A stretch of 21,714 nucleotides of DNA from an uncultured Oscillospiraceae bacterium (GTDB lineage: Bacteria > Bacillota > Clostridia > Oscillospirales > Oscillospiraceae): assembly GCA_934546725.1 (NCBI GenBank), contig CAKTED010000003.1, positions 1 to 21,714 on the forward strand, written 5' to 3'. The notes beneath the pieces are model-generated. The model worked only from the letters and a program-made list of their open reading frames with translations, made no database searches and was not told the origin of the DNA. The position numbers and the translations under genes are program-made. Position 1 is the stretch's first letter. Each line of letters begins with the position of its first letter. Positions 8,801-17,189 of this stretch are shown piece after piece.

Positions 8801-10480
8801 ACAGACCTTACAGACGCTGGCGCGGATACCGGCAGCGCGCGGCTGCTCGAGCCCGCCGGACTGACCGTGGTCCCGACGGACGGCAGCGCGAGCGGGAAGG
8901 ATGTTGGCCACGAGGGCGAATATAAGCTCGAGGTACTGGACAATTCCGGCCTGCACTTCGTGTTCGCCGATTACGCCGGAAACCGCGGCGAAGCGGACTT
9001 TGGCGTTACGGGTATAGACAGCACGCCGCCCGAGCTGACGGTTACGTGGTCGCCGGGGACCAGGGTGGAGGATGAGGACGGAGTGAGATATTATCCGCCG
9101 TCCGACGCCTCGCCCGTAAATACGGACGTTGCGGCGATAATCGACAGCGACAGAGCGATATATGGCCTTGAGCTGAATATTCTCGGGCAGAGCGTGAAGC
9201 TTCTTGAAAGGGGAGCGCGCGCAGCGGCGGAGCCGTATGAGATAAAGGAAGGCGAGACGGTCATTGCGCGGATATACTTTGCGCCTGAGAGGATAAAGGT
9301 GATCTATGCGGAAAACTGCCCGTACAGGCTCAAGTTTACGGCTTCCGCCGCCAGCGGAAGGTACAGCACGGCGGCGCTCGAGGGCTTTTCCGGCATCGAT
9401 AAGGTGAAGCCAAACGTAAATATAAGCCTTGAGCCGAATTATCGCAGGGCGGCGGACGGAAGCGCGTATTCTGCGCCGTATTCCGTGAAGGCGACGCTCA
9501 CGCCGGACGAGAGAGCCACCTCGCAGAATTACGGCAGGATGGAGAGCTATACGGACTACGACGGCAGCATAGTGCGCGTGCCGGTGATGTATGACGGCTA
9601 TGAGCCGCTGGAGATCACATTTACGGCAAACGGAACATATAACGTCTATTTTGCCGATGCCGCCGGGAACACGACGATCGTTCCGGTAACGATAGAAGAT
9701 ATCGACCGCGAAGCGCCCGTGATAACGCTCAGTGACAGGACGGAGAGCGGGAACGAGGTAACGGTAAAGGTGAGCGTAAACGAGGCCTGCACCCTGGCCT
9801 GGAGCGGAGGCAGCCACGTCTTTGCTTCCGCCGGTGAGCATTCGCTCACGTTTACGGATAACGGAGCGTATACCATAACCGCCGTTGACGCCGCCGGAAA
9901 CGAAAGCAGCAGGACGGTAACGGTGGGCAGCATCGATAAAATAACGCCCTCGATAAGCTTTGAAAGCAATACGCTGTACGTCCTTGCGGGCACGGGAGCG
10001 GAGGAGCTCGAGGCGGCGCTTGATGCGGGCTATACCGCGTGGGATAATGTTACGGCGGACGGCTATCCGCTGGTGAGCCATGATGCTTCGGGCGTAAAGC
10101 TTGCGGAGGAGGGGCTTTACACGGTGGTGTATACCGTGACCGACAAAGCGGGAAATGTCAGAAAAGCAAACCGCTTTGTGCGCGTCATCGGAAGCGACAC
10201 GGTCTGCGTGCGGATAGACGGAAAGGTCATTCTGCCGGGCGGAACAGCCGTTATAAGGCCGGGCGAGCATACCTTTGAGCTTGAAAACTCTGCGGAGGTA
10301 TTTGCCATAAAGGCGCGCTCGGGCATCCTCAGCGAGGGACAGATGAAGTATATGAGCGGCAGTTCCATAAGCTTTGCCGCAGACGGTAAATTCAGCGTAA
10401 GCGCAGGCGGCTACTATACCCTGCTCGTTACAACTCAGAGCAGGCAGACCGTTCGCATCCTGCTCTATGTGGAGCGCTGA
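2828..10480 (+). CDS. Giant exported Ig-like repeat protein (2550 aa), no visible anchor
   Basis: Begins with a Sec signal peptide: basic residues 1-15, hydrophobic core ~18-33, and an A-G-A-A cleavage region near 37-41. The mature protein is almost all beta-rich Ig-like modules joined by [V/I]D-x-x-x-P linkers, for example near residues 243 (TKAP), 415 (NQPP), 599 (VDKP), 725 (NLAP), 1854 (NEAP), 1967 (TTAP), 2064 (STPP), 2191 (KVKP), 2292 (REAP) and 2369 (KITP). Many modules end in Y-x-x-x-A-x-D-A-A-G-N, typical of bacterial Big_3-like domains. Residues ~45-240 and the last ~95 residues look different and unassigned. There is no LPxTG, SLH, choline-binding or C-terminal membrane segment. 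GGAGG (2817-2821) precedes the ATG by 6 bases; the start overlaps the TetR stop. Likely a surface or released adhesin or matrix protein (inference); no catalytic motif was recognised. Confidence 0.88.
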   Translation: MKKKLHTVRHSAARRALCSALALIMMLGLLPAGAVSAGAAGTVQYDRPDYPEVAILNYHTASKAMFLEGIKGGTSGAVASRAKYWQYNAAPLFGIEYNATIAPAKGEDTLTKQWDGFAGSAVQELAKKSQNLEVSFAATFKNNLHTHTRFRWSNLHEYETTHTAYESLMFSIDNTRIYASGGGDGIDFTNYRTGDGEFHNVYYIGNGAKIYIEDSNLYYKDWEERTCETRGASFSSTVISFRDTKAPQITGVQYSLDGGSSWVNKSKGASLGGGDRLMIKLVFDEAIRFAEDKAPDRDLYIYLIGDGKTQSENFKARLTKLSGNELYFEYTVPEYSEMGVELKIASLDLSQLVNSTLSVPLVQLYKSESESFTIPGDVKGDDGSTNGFSTSGSYITDIAGNAMVDSSISGVKITVDNQPPYVDSVTFDLALNNAEVKSALGKDTWDPESEQYKRDYIDDSDRYLGVGDSVTFYINMNEKADLTLPETAPGSRLYLLSWKKAAAVTNIWDESTQAYVTVRSRYFTPATPRLYADRTTFVMDAITMSDSMRVDGDKIMVTALEFDEDVELRDLYGNEVEKSGGRVTLAVSSSKNGNPPALDVDKPSVTGGNYTEVGNGFRYTLGISDEKTEVAGTYGSFTINNGGDGRAYDYLWAVTADAATPADGWTIGATGVAQRFEQHKTAYLHVKPKDNTTYGDLSGCTISVTAKDYAGNAGGAEFGPVDWYIDNLAPAISAGGSSCALNGDIGTLTANVVLSDSHGVSAWEYAWGDSDSSAPAAFESGGGISDTTAQSVTVQVSRDVASGSGFAEYLWVRATDSAKGKNQSAPQCLGLYSYDLRAAKYLLAYSTGLKPKAELAISELDTSDALVFAIPTGKADEYYALAVDGRSFAAGENIFDMDGWSRYKLSVSGGVYTFTKTGVTASLDSIRNGSYAGRLDVTVLSGKAGSLISGGTLIIAGDDSYKFAASSVVLRAASVTPEKNYLDPLTSYTNSYIILSSRSDLDNANTADAWDGTDESGRANTLISTFAGVTFDISISEDNYGWDCEDLDWKSSRIVISNKTNGSVTEIPIGRFTRQDDGSWGQSVTVNTGDYATGVYSVYLRLVFASDGSSCSVPFKAGVTDSAGTVYWRTLDNIVVDATAANSDFTLSSVSYGADSLWYKDAYGISEIYEDRDCTSDNGVITIPVASGCFGSASAVSSIIYGITVRSEDETDRGELEDGGKLLSYTGQYYVELWNTRFADRKVRLHASGTEQTDVTNGYGVGFTVRESEKDSEGYVYLAPDEINTVAMRKVYSNGAVSDVKQVYIRPVTAKLEGELSIDEAAGQLVFTPTDATASVGAQVHAWAYQNGEDYMSAQGERIQMNAAPDGTWRCALAENGAMYRVLTISAEGSVWEGGSASARAPWFADGVKYDSAADGTYTLSFELRDDQGSMDEGLRVDVGFNEEYCGRTFSFRTDRLEKSDGYSEYYRSYEWRENNVSDTGIYGISAVRGSHDGYDYIRITLSGVVVRPADGAEGAARAMQAFVTATDDCGYSNTESSGEETVAYRQPEIYTSGANAPELSDDGLVLRFSQPVRPEESWAWRESDGDGFETSWTGAFPVTGNGTYELRYRDVFGNVCSQKITTDAFMVNGTDWSVDVTLSGEELTREAVYATGSMRQKSSRAGLLIWDADSGSVIVPEGLYDGNYYRDNPYREFDPTRPWTEGSKYATSSPRTVKLENNAALYVSCYDTQYVVDHSRLVFRQKVYVDNIANSAPAADVRYYVNALAREFTQDTLEQYIADNGGSVTLEGSVRVWYRTSRHVTPLDGSGSEFTFEPGGAAEHTFSYQDDMGNTASVTVSLPNGLSLVKPAVEPEDNEAPQVNVDVYARRSGTYTRGANFVPAYDDAADIADRFENLGYAQGYSLAVNAYDPSGVDIAVSEAEGVVLTGNIITVVKPADFTVTVADRSANSAANRISFTVTREMLKNLDTTAPTAKITSEATSMYSKNIYVKLTDLTDAGADTGSARLLEPAGLTVVPTDGSASGKDVGHEGEYKLEVLDNSGLHFVFADYAGNRGEADFGVTGIDSTPPELTVTWSPGTRVEDEDGVRYYPPSDASPVNTDVAAIIDSDRAIYGLELNILGQSVKLLERGARAAAEPYEIKEGETVIARIYFAPERIKVIYAENCPYRLKFTASAASGRYSTAALEGFSGIDKVKPNVNISLEPNYRRAADGSAYSAPYSVKATLTPDERATSQNYGRMESYTDYDGSIVRVPVMYDGYEPLEITFTANGTYNVYFADAAGNTTIVPVTIEDIDREAPVITLSDRTESGNEVTVKVSVNEACTLAWSGGSHVFASAGEHSLTFTDNGAYTITAVDAAGNESSRTVTVGSIDKITPSISFESNTLYVLAGTGAEELEAALDAGYTAWDNVTADGYPLVSHDASGVKLAEEGLYTVVYTVTDKAGNVRKANRFVRVIGSDTVCVRIDGKVILPGGTAVIRPGEHTFELENSAEVFAIKARSGILSEGQMKYMSGSSISFAADGKFSVSAGGYYTLLVTTQSRQTVRILLYVER

Positions 10481-10495
10481 GCGAGGGAGGATGAT

Positions 10496-13400
10496 ATGAT
10501 GAAAAAACGCTTTCTTTCATGGCTGCTCTGCGCGGCGCTCGTGGTCGGCCTTATACCGTCGGCTGCGGCAGGCGCGCTGGCCGCCGAGCTTGCTGAGACG
10601 GAAACGCTGGAAAACAGATATATAAGCCTTTCCGTTTCAAAGGCAAACGGCGGCTTCACGGTGCGGACCGCCGAGGGCGACAGACTGAAAAAGTCGAATA
10701 ATAACAGAGATCTCCTCTATCATGACGGACGGTACGATACCTCGTTCATCTCGTTCCGCGTGGGCGAGGGGGCTCAGGCGGGGGATTATATCTTCGGCGG
10801 GGATTACGGCAGCCGAAGCAGCGATGTGCAGGTGAATAAATCGACTTCCGGCGACAGCATATCTGCCGTCTGGAAGCTCGACGAGCTTACGTTTACGCAG
10901 ACGCTGTCCCTTGCGGCGGACGAATCGAGCGAATCCGGCATGGTCGTCATAAGCCTGAGCGTGAATAACGCCGGAGCGGAAACGCCCGTTCAGGCGCGCG
11001 TTCTGATGGATACCTGCCTCGGAAATCAGGACTATGGCTATTATCAGTACACGACCGGCAGCACAACGACGAGCGGGCTGGAGACTGTCTCGCAGGAGCG
11101 GGTGATAACGGATGTTCCGACGCAGCTGTATGCCTCGGATGATCCTTACAGCCCCTCCGTGATGGCGTATGTTATCCATACGGGCGAAAAGCCGGATAAG
11201 GCGGCGTTCGGCCACTGGAGCCACCTGGCCTCCACGCTTTTTGACTTCGAGCCGATCGATTCGCTCGATTTTACAAACGCGCGCAATGAGTACATGACGG
11301 CGGACAGCGCTCTTGCTATGTACTATGATCTTGGCAGCATCCCGCAGGGCGGTACGGCCACGCTCAGCAGTAACTACGGCGTGTTTTCAAACCATGCCAC
11401 GCCTGCGGAAAACAGCGTCGCAGTGAACGTTACCTCACCCGTCCGGCTGGAGCTTACAGCCGACAGAACGGATTTCGTTCGCAAAAGCAGCGTCGGCAGG
11501 GCGGATTTTTCCGTAACTGTGGATTTTGCGAACATTGCGTCCGAAAATGCGCAGGAGCTTTCAAATATCGTACTGGCCGTTCAGAGCGGCGGAAGTCTGC
11601 GCTCGCTCAATGACGACGGCACCGCCGTCGTTGGGCAGGATTTTGAGACCGCCGAGCCCTTTACCATACCGTATACAGACCTAAAGGTCGGCGAGAGCCG
11701 CACAAAAACGCTGTATTTTGAAGCGAAGCCCGCGGCGGACGCCCGCTATGAGCGCATAACGATAGGCGTTTACAATATGCCCGCCTCGGCAAACGGCAGA
11801 GTAACGCAGGAGAATAAGCTTGGCGAGCGCGTGGTATATATCCTTCTTCCGGGCAGCGACAGCGATGTGCCAAAGGTGAACTTTGCGGCAATGAGCCCGA
11901 AGATCATTTATACGGAGGGAACGCGGCACCTTTTTGTAACGGTGGACAGTGTTAATCTCCTTAATGTAGATGCCTCCGCCCGTAAGTGGACGCTCAAAGC
12001 GTATACTGAGGACGGAAAAAATTCCGTGACCATCCCGCATTCGGACATATCGTTCAGGGACGGCGTGATGGACGTGGCCATATCCGGGGATATGGAGCTT
12101 GCCGAGGGCGGCTGGTATCTCCAGCTGGAGTGGGATGACAGCGTCGTCGGCGATGGGGCGAACGCCATCGTACCGGCAAAATGGAAAAACGAGACTGGAC
12201 CGGAGCTGCATTTTACGGTTTCTGCCGACAGGAAATATAAAAATGACAGCTACGGAATCGTTGCGGTCGTTGAGCGGGACGGCAGCTCGGCGTTCAAGCT
12301 TTACCGCATAATGTCCTTCAGGGACGAGGCGGAGTTTGAAGCCTTCAAGGCGGATAAGGATAATTATTCCGAGATAGTGCTTACGTTCCGCGGCGAATTT
12401 ACCGCGGTAAGAAAGGTCGGCAGCGACGTAACGTGCTATACCGCCGTGAGCACGAAAACGCTGGTGGACGGCGAGTCCGTCGTGGATAATCCGATAGTTG
12501 TAAACGACTGCCTCGATTTTGAGGACGGCACGCTTTCGGTTTACTATGAAAACAGCGAGAACTCAAATTATGCCGCCTCCGCCGTCTGCACGGAGTTTGA
12601 CGGGAAGCTTTATACGAACGGGGCCCGCACGTCCGCCTGGTCGGGCAAGGCGGTTTTCACAAAGCTTGAGCAGAATAAGACAAACTACTCACTTGTTCCG
12701 TATGACGAAAACGGAAACCGCGGCTCGATAAAGTATGACGCGTCCGGAAACGCCTGGTCCATGGGCGACGAGAAGGGTTTTACGGATAAGGGCATCTACC
12801 TCGTCTGGCCGAACGTGGGGGGAATAGGGCAGACCATTTCGGGCCTTATCTTCAACCTTGCCTACGGTCAGCTTGGAACCATGTATGATACGGACGGCTA
12901 CGGCAAGATAGACAGCGAGATAGGCAACGTGGTGTCCTTCTCCGCCGCGATGGATATGACCTTCCTTTCCGGCAAGGTGGATCAGAACGCGCAGACGTAT
13001 ACATACTGGGATAAGCTCAGGGATATCTGGAAGTACCACGTAGTCGGCGACGATACGCCGTATACCTGCTACGCGGACTGGGAGCGCGTTGTTGACTCTC
13101 AGAACTGGCTCGTGGCGGACGAGGAGGGCGCGGAGGCCAATAAGAAGGAGGTTTCCGCATCCGTAATGGTGCGCGACGTGCTCTTCGGCTGCGGCGAGGG
13201 CTTCGTCGGCGTAAATTTCGAGGTCGGCGCGGCGATAAAGAACTATATTTCCGGTCTGCCCGAGATAGAGGGCACGATAAAGGTAAATACCATCAATAAC
13301 TGGTCCTACGGTTTTGACGGAAAGATCGATCTTGCCACCTTCACGGTTGAGGCCACGGTCTCGATAAGAAGCAAAAATAACGTTCCGGTCCCCGATGAGC

Positions 13401-16400
13401 TTTATGTCTTCGTAAGCGGCTTTGAGCCGGGAATAAACGTGGACGGACTCGGCGTTCTGTGGATAACGGGCGGAGGCGGCGGCATAAAGAATCTTTACGA
13501 TACCGTCTTTGCCACGAAGGCCGTTCCGCCGCTGAAGCTACTGCTTTCGGTGAGCTTTGATATCGTGAAGGTCCTCGAGTGCGAGAAGGCGACGCTTTCG
13601 CTCGGCCTTACCGGCGTCAGCGTTTCGGCAAAAGATATCAGTATAAAGGCCGTTCCAGGCTTCACGGCGATAGACAGGATGGGCCTGAGCCTTGAGTGGT
13701 ATCCGGGAATAGATCTCAGAGCGAACATTGTGGTGAATATCCTTCAGCGCACGATCTATGGCGGCGGCTACATCGTCCTTTTAAGCTCGGACTATAAAAA
13801 CTGCTTTTTTGAGATGTTTGCCCGGGCACGGCTGAATATCCCGGAGTCCGTGCCGATAGTGGGCGGAATGACCCTCGCGGGCGTGGATCTCGGCATAAGC
13901 AGCGAGCGCATATGGGGCGCGCTGGAGGTTCTGTTCATAACACTTGGCGTTACATATTACTGGGGCGAGGGAGACGTTGATTTCAGCAGCGGAAGCAAGG
14001 CCGAGCCGACGTTCCCTGAGCTTCTGGGATATGATGACGTTCCCGTGGGCTATGACGCGGAAAATGACCGCACGCTCTACGCCCGCGTGGGTACAAATAC
14101 GCAGCTTATGGCGAGCAGCGTTGAAGGCGGCGATACGCTCAGCCTTATGAACGCGTCGGCTGTCCTGAAGTGTCTTGACGGCAACGGAAAGAACAGCTAC
14201 ATGTTCGATCTCGGCGCGCGCGGCAGCGGCGATAACGCCATAGTGCAGATAACGTTTGCCGCAGCTGACAGAGCGGAGGCGGAGAGCCTGGCGGCCGGAA
14301 TAAAGGTCGGCTCCACGGCAGGAGAAAACAACTATGGTCTCGTGGCGTATAACGGCGAAAACATTGCCGAAGCCAACGCGAACCTGAGCTATAACGAGGA
14401 GACAGGCAAGGCCACATATGCCTTTACCGCAACGAAGAATACGCAGTATGGCAGAAGCTGGTACCTTTCCTTGCCTGACGGCAGCGACGTGATGCTTTAT
14501 GACGTTGCCGCGATCCCGGAGGTGTCAAAGGTCGAGGGAACGCTCGACGGCAGAGGAAGCATTGCGCTGAGCTGGGAGGGCGAAAATCTTTCCGAGCTGG
14601 ACCAGATAAGCTTCTATCTCTGTGACTCGAACGATCCCGAGAGCACGGAGCCCGGTCACCGCATCGGCGTCGTGACTGACAGCGCCGTGCTGAGCGGCGG
14701 AAGAGTTACCCTTGCCGTACCGGACGATGTTCCGAGCGGAAGCTTCCATATCCGCGCGGTATATTCAAAGACTGACGAGGTCAACGGCGTGGTGTTCAGC
14801 GCCGGAAGGCTCGATTGGGTGAACGATAAAGCTCCCGGCGCGGCGTCCATAACGGCGGCAAAAGCCGCGGGCGACCTCCGCTATGAGCTTGCGCTCGCGC
14901 CGGATGCAAAAACGACCGGCTACCTCGTAACGGTTTATGAGGCCGACGGGACGACGGCCACGGATTTTGAGCAGGTGAGCTTTGAAAAGGCTGAGAGCGG
15001 CAGCACGGTGCTCCATGTCGGCGGCAGCTATGAGACGACGGACGCGGACGGAAACGCCATAAGCTTCGGCCTTGAGAGCGGCAAAAGCTATGTTATCGGC
15101 GTAACGCCGTATAATGCCGTTACGTCGGCGGCGGGCGAAAGCGCCGTTCGCGGCAGCGAGGTGAGGACGGAGGCGATATATCTTCCGAAGCCCGTAACGC
15201 CGACCGTGACGTTTACGGCGAACCATTACGTACAGAAGCGCACCGAAACGCTGCGGGACGGCGCGGGTACGACAGTTGACAGCACTGATAAAAATGTATA
15301 CACCGTGAGCGACCTTACGTTTACGGCGGCCTTCAGCGAGGCCGTGAGCGGGACCTGGAGGCTCAATGACGGCAGCGAAACGGCGTTTTCATCCACTGCG
15401 TCGCTTGAAATAGCGCCTGTAAGCCTGCCGGACGGCGAGCACAGCATAACTCTCGAGGGCGAAGCGGCGGATGGCGACAGCTTTCGCGTGAGCTATGCGT
15501 TCATCGTCGATACCATGGCGCCGCAGCTCATGCTCTTCTCGCCGGTAAACGGCAGCTTCTTCGGCAGGGACGGAAGCGTTACCTTCGCAGGCGTTACCGA
15601 CCCCGGAGCCATTATAAGCGTAATGAGCGACGGTGATGCCGTATGTACGGGAAAAAGCATTGAGGAGCTTGCCGGAAGCGGATACGATCCCGTAAGCGGC
15701 GTGTTTGAATTTTCACTGAAGCTTCCAGACCATAACGGCGCGTCGCAGCGAACGGTCGAGCTGTACGTAAGCGACGACGTTGGAAACACCGCGCATAAGA
15801 GCGTAACGCTGAGCCACGGCGGCCTTGCAGAGCTTGCGGATATCGATATAATCGTGGACGGAAGCAAATATTCGGACGGAAATATTCCGGTCCCGGCGGC
15901 AGGCCTTGCAAATGCTCAGCTTGAGCTCGTTGGCATAATGGCGGATGGAACGGCGTTCAGACTGACGGGGTATAACGTTATCTGGGATATACTGACGGTT
16001 GAAGGCTCGGCCTCGATAGAGGATGGGAGACTCAGCGCGGAGGCGCTCAGTCAGGGTATGATAACGGGTAAGCTCGCCGTAGCGAGCGGCGCATACCGCA
16101 CGGCAAGCGTCTGCTTCGGCGCTCCGGCCGGCCATACGGTGGCCGTATCCGCCACTGTCGGCGGCAGCGCGACCGGCGGAGGGGAATATGCCCCCGGCGC
16201 GGCCGTTACGCTCACGGCCGTTCCAAACGAGGGATACCGCTTCACCGGCTGGGCAATAGCGGGCGTACAGGTGGAGGACGCAGCTTCCGAAACCGTAACG
16301 TTCGCAATGCCTCAAACAGGAAACGTAACGGCGGAGGCCCGCTTTGAGCCCATAAGAAAGGACGGCGGAGTATCCGGCGGTTCGACATCGAAGGGAATGT

Positions 16401-17137
16401 ATGCCGGAGCCGGGAGGATAATCAGGGTGAAGATACCTGACGGCCTGAGCGGCAGCGATTATCTGCCGTATTACATTGACGGCGGCGGAGAAAAGCTGTT
16501 TGTTCCGATATCGGCGGAAATTGACGGATATATGGTGTTTATTGCGCCTGTGAGCACGGTTTACTACTTCATGCCGAACCCGGTGAGCTTTGGAGACATC
16601 GGCAGCCACTGGGCGAGGGGAAATATCGGCTTCTGCGCTGAGCGCGAGATATTCAACGGCGTGGCGGACGGAATTTTTGCACCCAACGGAACCATGACGC
16701 GCGCCATGTTCGCGGCAGTGCTTTATCGTATGGCCGCTTCGCCCGCGGTGAGCGGAAAGGCGGACTTTACGGACGTTTCGGCCGGGATGTGGTATACCGA
16801 CGCCATAACCTGGTGCGAACGTGCAGGCATAATCAGCGGCTACGGGGACGGGCGCTTCGGCACGAACGATAATATCACGCGCGAGCAGCTGTGCACGATG
16901 ATCCTGCGCTATATCCGCTGGGCGGGCTACGGCCTGGAGGAGACCTCGGAGAGGGTAAGCTTTGCCGATGAGGCGGATATTTCCGCCTGGGCGAAGGAGG
17001 CCGTCGGCTGGTGCCAGACGCGCGGCATTGTGGACGGACGCGAAAATAACCGCTTCGTCCCGGCGGACAGCGCCACGCGCGCCGAAAACTGCGCGGTCCT
17101 TCAGCGGCTTATAACCGCGATACTTTCAAACGGATAA
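10496..17137 (+). CDS. Giant SLH-anchored surface protein (2213 aa)
   Basis: Signal peptide at residues ~1-30, with cleavage near ALAAE. Residues ~35-300 form an unassigned beta-rich domain starting with an NRYISLSV / GGFTVRT pattern. Residues ~967-1165 form an unusual glycine-rich, alternating-hydrophobic stretch (WITGGGGG, repeated G-x-s-L/V strands). Further on are fibronectin/Ig-like modules (~1330-1800), an InlB-type bacterial repeat (~1880-1952, with the GYRFTGW signature) and three SLH repeats (~2032-2213), each with the F-x-D-h pattern and an R-A/T motif such as TMTRAMF and TRAENC. SLH modules bind pyruvylated secondary cell-wall polymer. GGGAGG (10485-10490) serves ATG 10496 or the adjacent ATG 10499; the latter has better spacing. 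It starts 15 bp after the preceding giant gene, so co-expression is likely. The binding target is unknown. Confidence 0.9.
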   Translation: MMKKRFLSWLLCAALVVGLIPSAAAGALAAELAETETLENRYISLSVSKANGGFTVRTAEGDRLKKSNNNRDLLYHDGRYDTSFISFRVGEGAQAGDYIFGGDYGSRSSDVQVNKSTSGDSISAVWKLDELTFTQTLSLAADESSESGMVVISLSVNNAGAETPVQARVLMDTCLGNQDYGYYQYTTGSTTTSGLETVSQERVITDVPTQLYASDDPYSPSVMAYVIHTGEKPDKAAFGHWSHLASTLFDFEPIDSLDFTNARNEYMTADSALAMYYDLGSIPQGGTATLSSNYGVFSNHATPAENSVAVNVTSPVRLELTADRTDFVRKSSVGRADFSVTVDFANIASENAQELSNIVLAVQSGGSLRSLNDDGTAVVGQDFETAEPFTIPYTDLKVGESRTKTLYFEAKPAADARYERITIGVYNMPASANGRVTQENKLGERVVYILLPGSDSDVPKVNFAAMSPKIIYTEGTRHLFVTVDSVNLLNVDASARKWTLKAYTEDGKNSVTIPHSDISFRDGVMDVAISGDMELAEGGWYLQLEWDDSVVGDGANAIVPAKWKNETGPELHFTVSADRKYKNDSYGIVAVVERDGSSAFKLYRIMSFRDEAEFEAFKADKDNYSEIVLTFRGEFTAVRKVGSDVTCYTAVSTKTLVDGESVVDNPIVVNDCLDFEDGTLSVYYENSENSNYAASAVCTEFDGKLYTNGARTSAWSGKAVFTKLEQNKTNYSLVPYDENGNRGSIKYDASGNAWSMGDEKGFTDKGIYLVWPNVGGIGQTISGLIFNLAYGQLGTMYDTDGYGKIDSEIGNVVSFSAAMDMTFLSGKVDQNAQTYTYWDKLRDIWKYHVVGDDTPYTCYADWERVVDSQNWLVADEEGAEANKKEVSASVMVRDVLFGCGEGFVGVNFEVGAAIKNYISGLPEIEGTIKVNTINNWSYGFDGKIDLATFTVEATVSIRSKNNVPVPDELYVFVSGFEPGINVDGLGVLWITGGGGGIKNLYDTVFATKAVPPLKLLLSVSFDIVKVLECEKATLSLGLTGVSVSAKDISIKAVPGFTAIDRMGLSLEWYPGIDLRANIVVNILQRTIYGGGYIVLLSSDYKNCFFEMFARARLNIPESVPIVGGMTLAGVDLGISSERIWGALEVLFITLGVTYYWGEGDVDFSSGSKAEPTFPELLGYDDVPVGYDAENDRTLYARVGTNTQLMASSVEGGDTLSLMNASAVLKCLDGNGKNSYMFDLGARGSGDNAIVQITFAAADRAEAESLAAGIKVGSTAGENNYGLVAYNGENIAEANANLSYNEETGKATYAFTATKNTQYGRSWYLSLPDGSDVMLYDVAAIPEVSKVEGTLDGRGSIALSWEGENLSELDQISFYLCDSNDPESTEPGHRIGVVTDSAVLSGGRVTLAVPDDVPSGSFHIRAVYSKTDEVNGVVFSAGRLDWVNDKAPGAASITAAKAAGDLRYELALAPDAKTTGYLVTVYEADGTTATDFEQVSFEKAESGSTVLHVGGSYETTDADGNAISFGLESGKSYVIGVTPYNAVTSAAGESAVRGSEVRTEAIYLPKPVTPTVTFTANHYVQKRTETLRDGAGTTVDSTDKNVYTVSDLTFTAAFSEAVSGTWRLNDGSETAFSSTASLEIAPVSLPDGEHSITLEGEAADGDSFRVSYAFIVDTMAPQLMLFSPVNGSFFGRDGSVTFAGVTDPGAIISVMSDGDAVCTGKSIEELAGSGYDPVSGVFEFSLKLPDHNGASQRTVELYVSDDVGNTAHKSVTLSHGGLAELADIDIIVDGSKYSDGNIPVPAAGLANAQLELVGIMADGTAFRLTGYNVIWDILTVEGSASIEDGRLSAEALSQGMITGKLAVASGAYRTASVCFGAPAGHTVAVSATVGGSATGGGEYAPGAAVTLTAVPNEGYRFTGWAIAGVQVEDAASETVTFAMPQTGNVTAEARFEPIRKDGGVSGGSTSKGMYAGAGRIIRVKIPDGLSGSDYLPYYIDGGGEKLFVPISAEIDGYMVFIAPVSTVYYFMPNPVSFGDIGSHWARGNIGFCAEREIFNGVADGIFAPNGTMTRAMFAAVLYRMAASPAVSGKADFTDVSAGMWYTDAITWCERAGIISGYGDGRFGTNDNITREQLCTMILRYIRWAGYGLEETSERVSFADEADISAWAKEAVGWCQTRGIVDGRENNRFVPADSATRAENCAVLQRLITAILSNG

Positions 17138-17145
17138 ATATTAAA

Positions 17146-17184
17146 TTCGCCGCTGCGGCAGTTCCAGGGCTGCGCAGCGGCGAA
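17146..17184 (+). promoter_or_regulatory. Stem-loop between the SLH protein and protease genes
   Basis: Perfect 12-bp arms TTCGCCGCTGCG (17146-17157) and CGCAGCGGCGAA (17173-17184) with a 15-base loop. No T-run follows, so it is not a normal terminator. It ends about 10 bases before the protease ribosome binding site and could stabilise the upstream mRNA end or lower read-through or translation of the protease gene. Confidence 0.6.
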
Positions 17185-17189
17185 AGCAT

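Noticed and set aside
7955..10270. 771-codon open frame on the minus strand inside the giant Ig-like protein gene
   Set aside because: Its product is an Arg/His/Ala-rich low-complexity sequence with no domain, and there is no credible start context. It runs antisense to a gene with clear domains. Long open antisense frames are expected from the biased codon use here.
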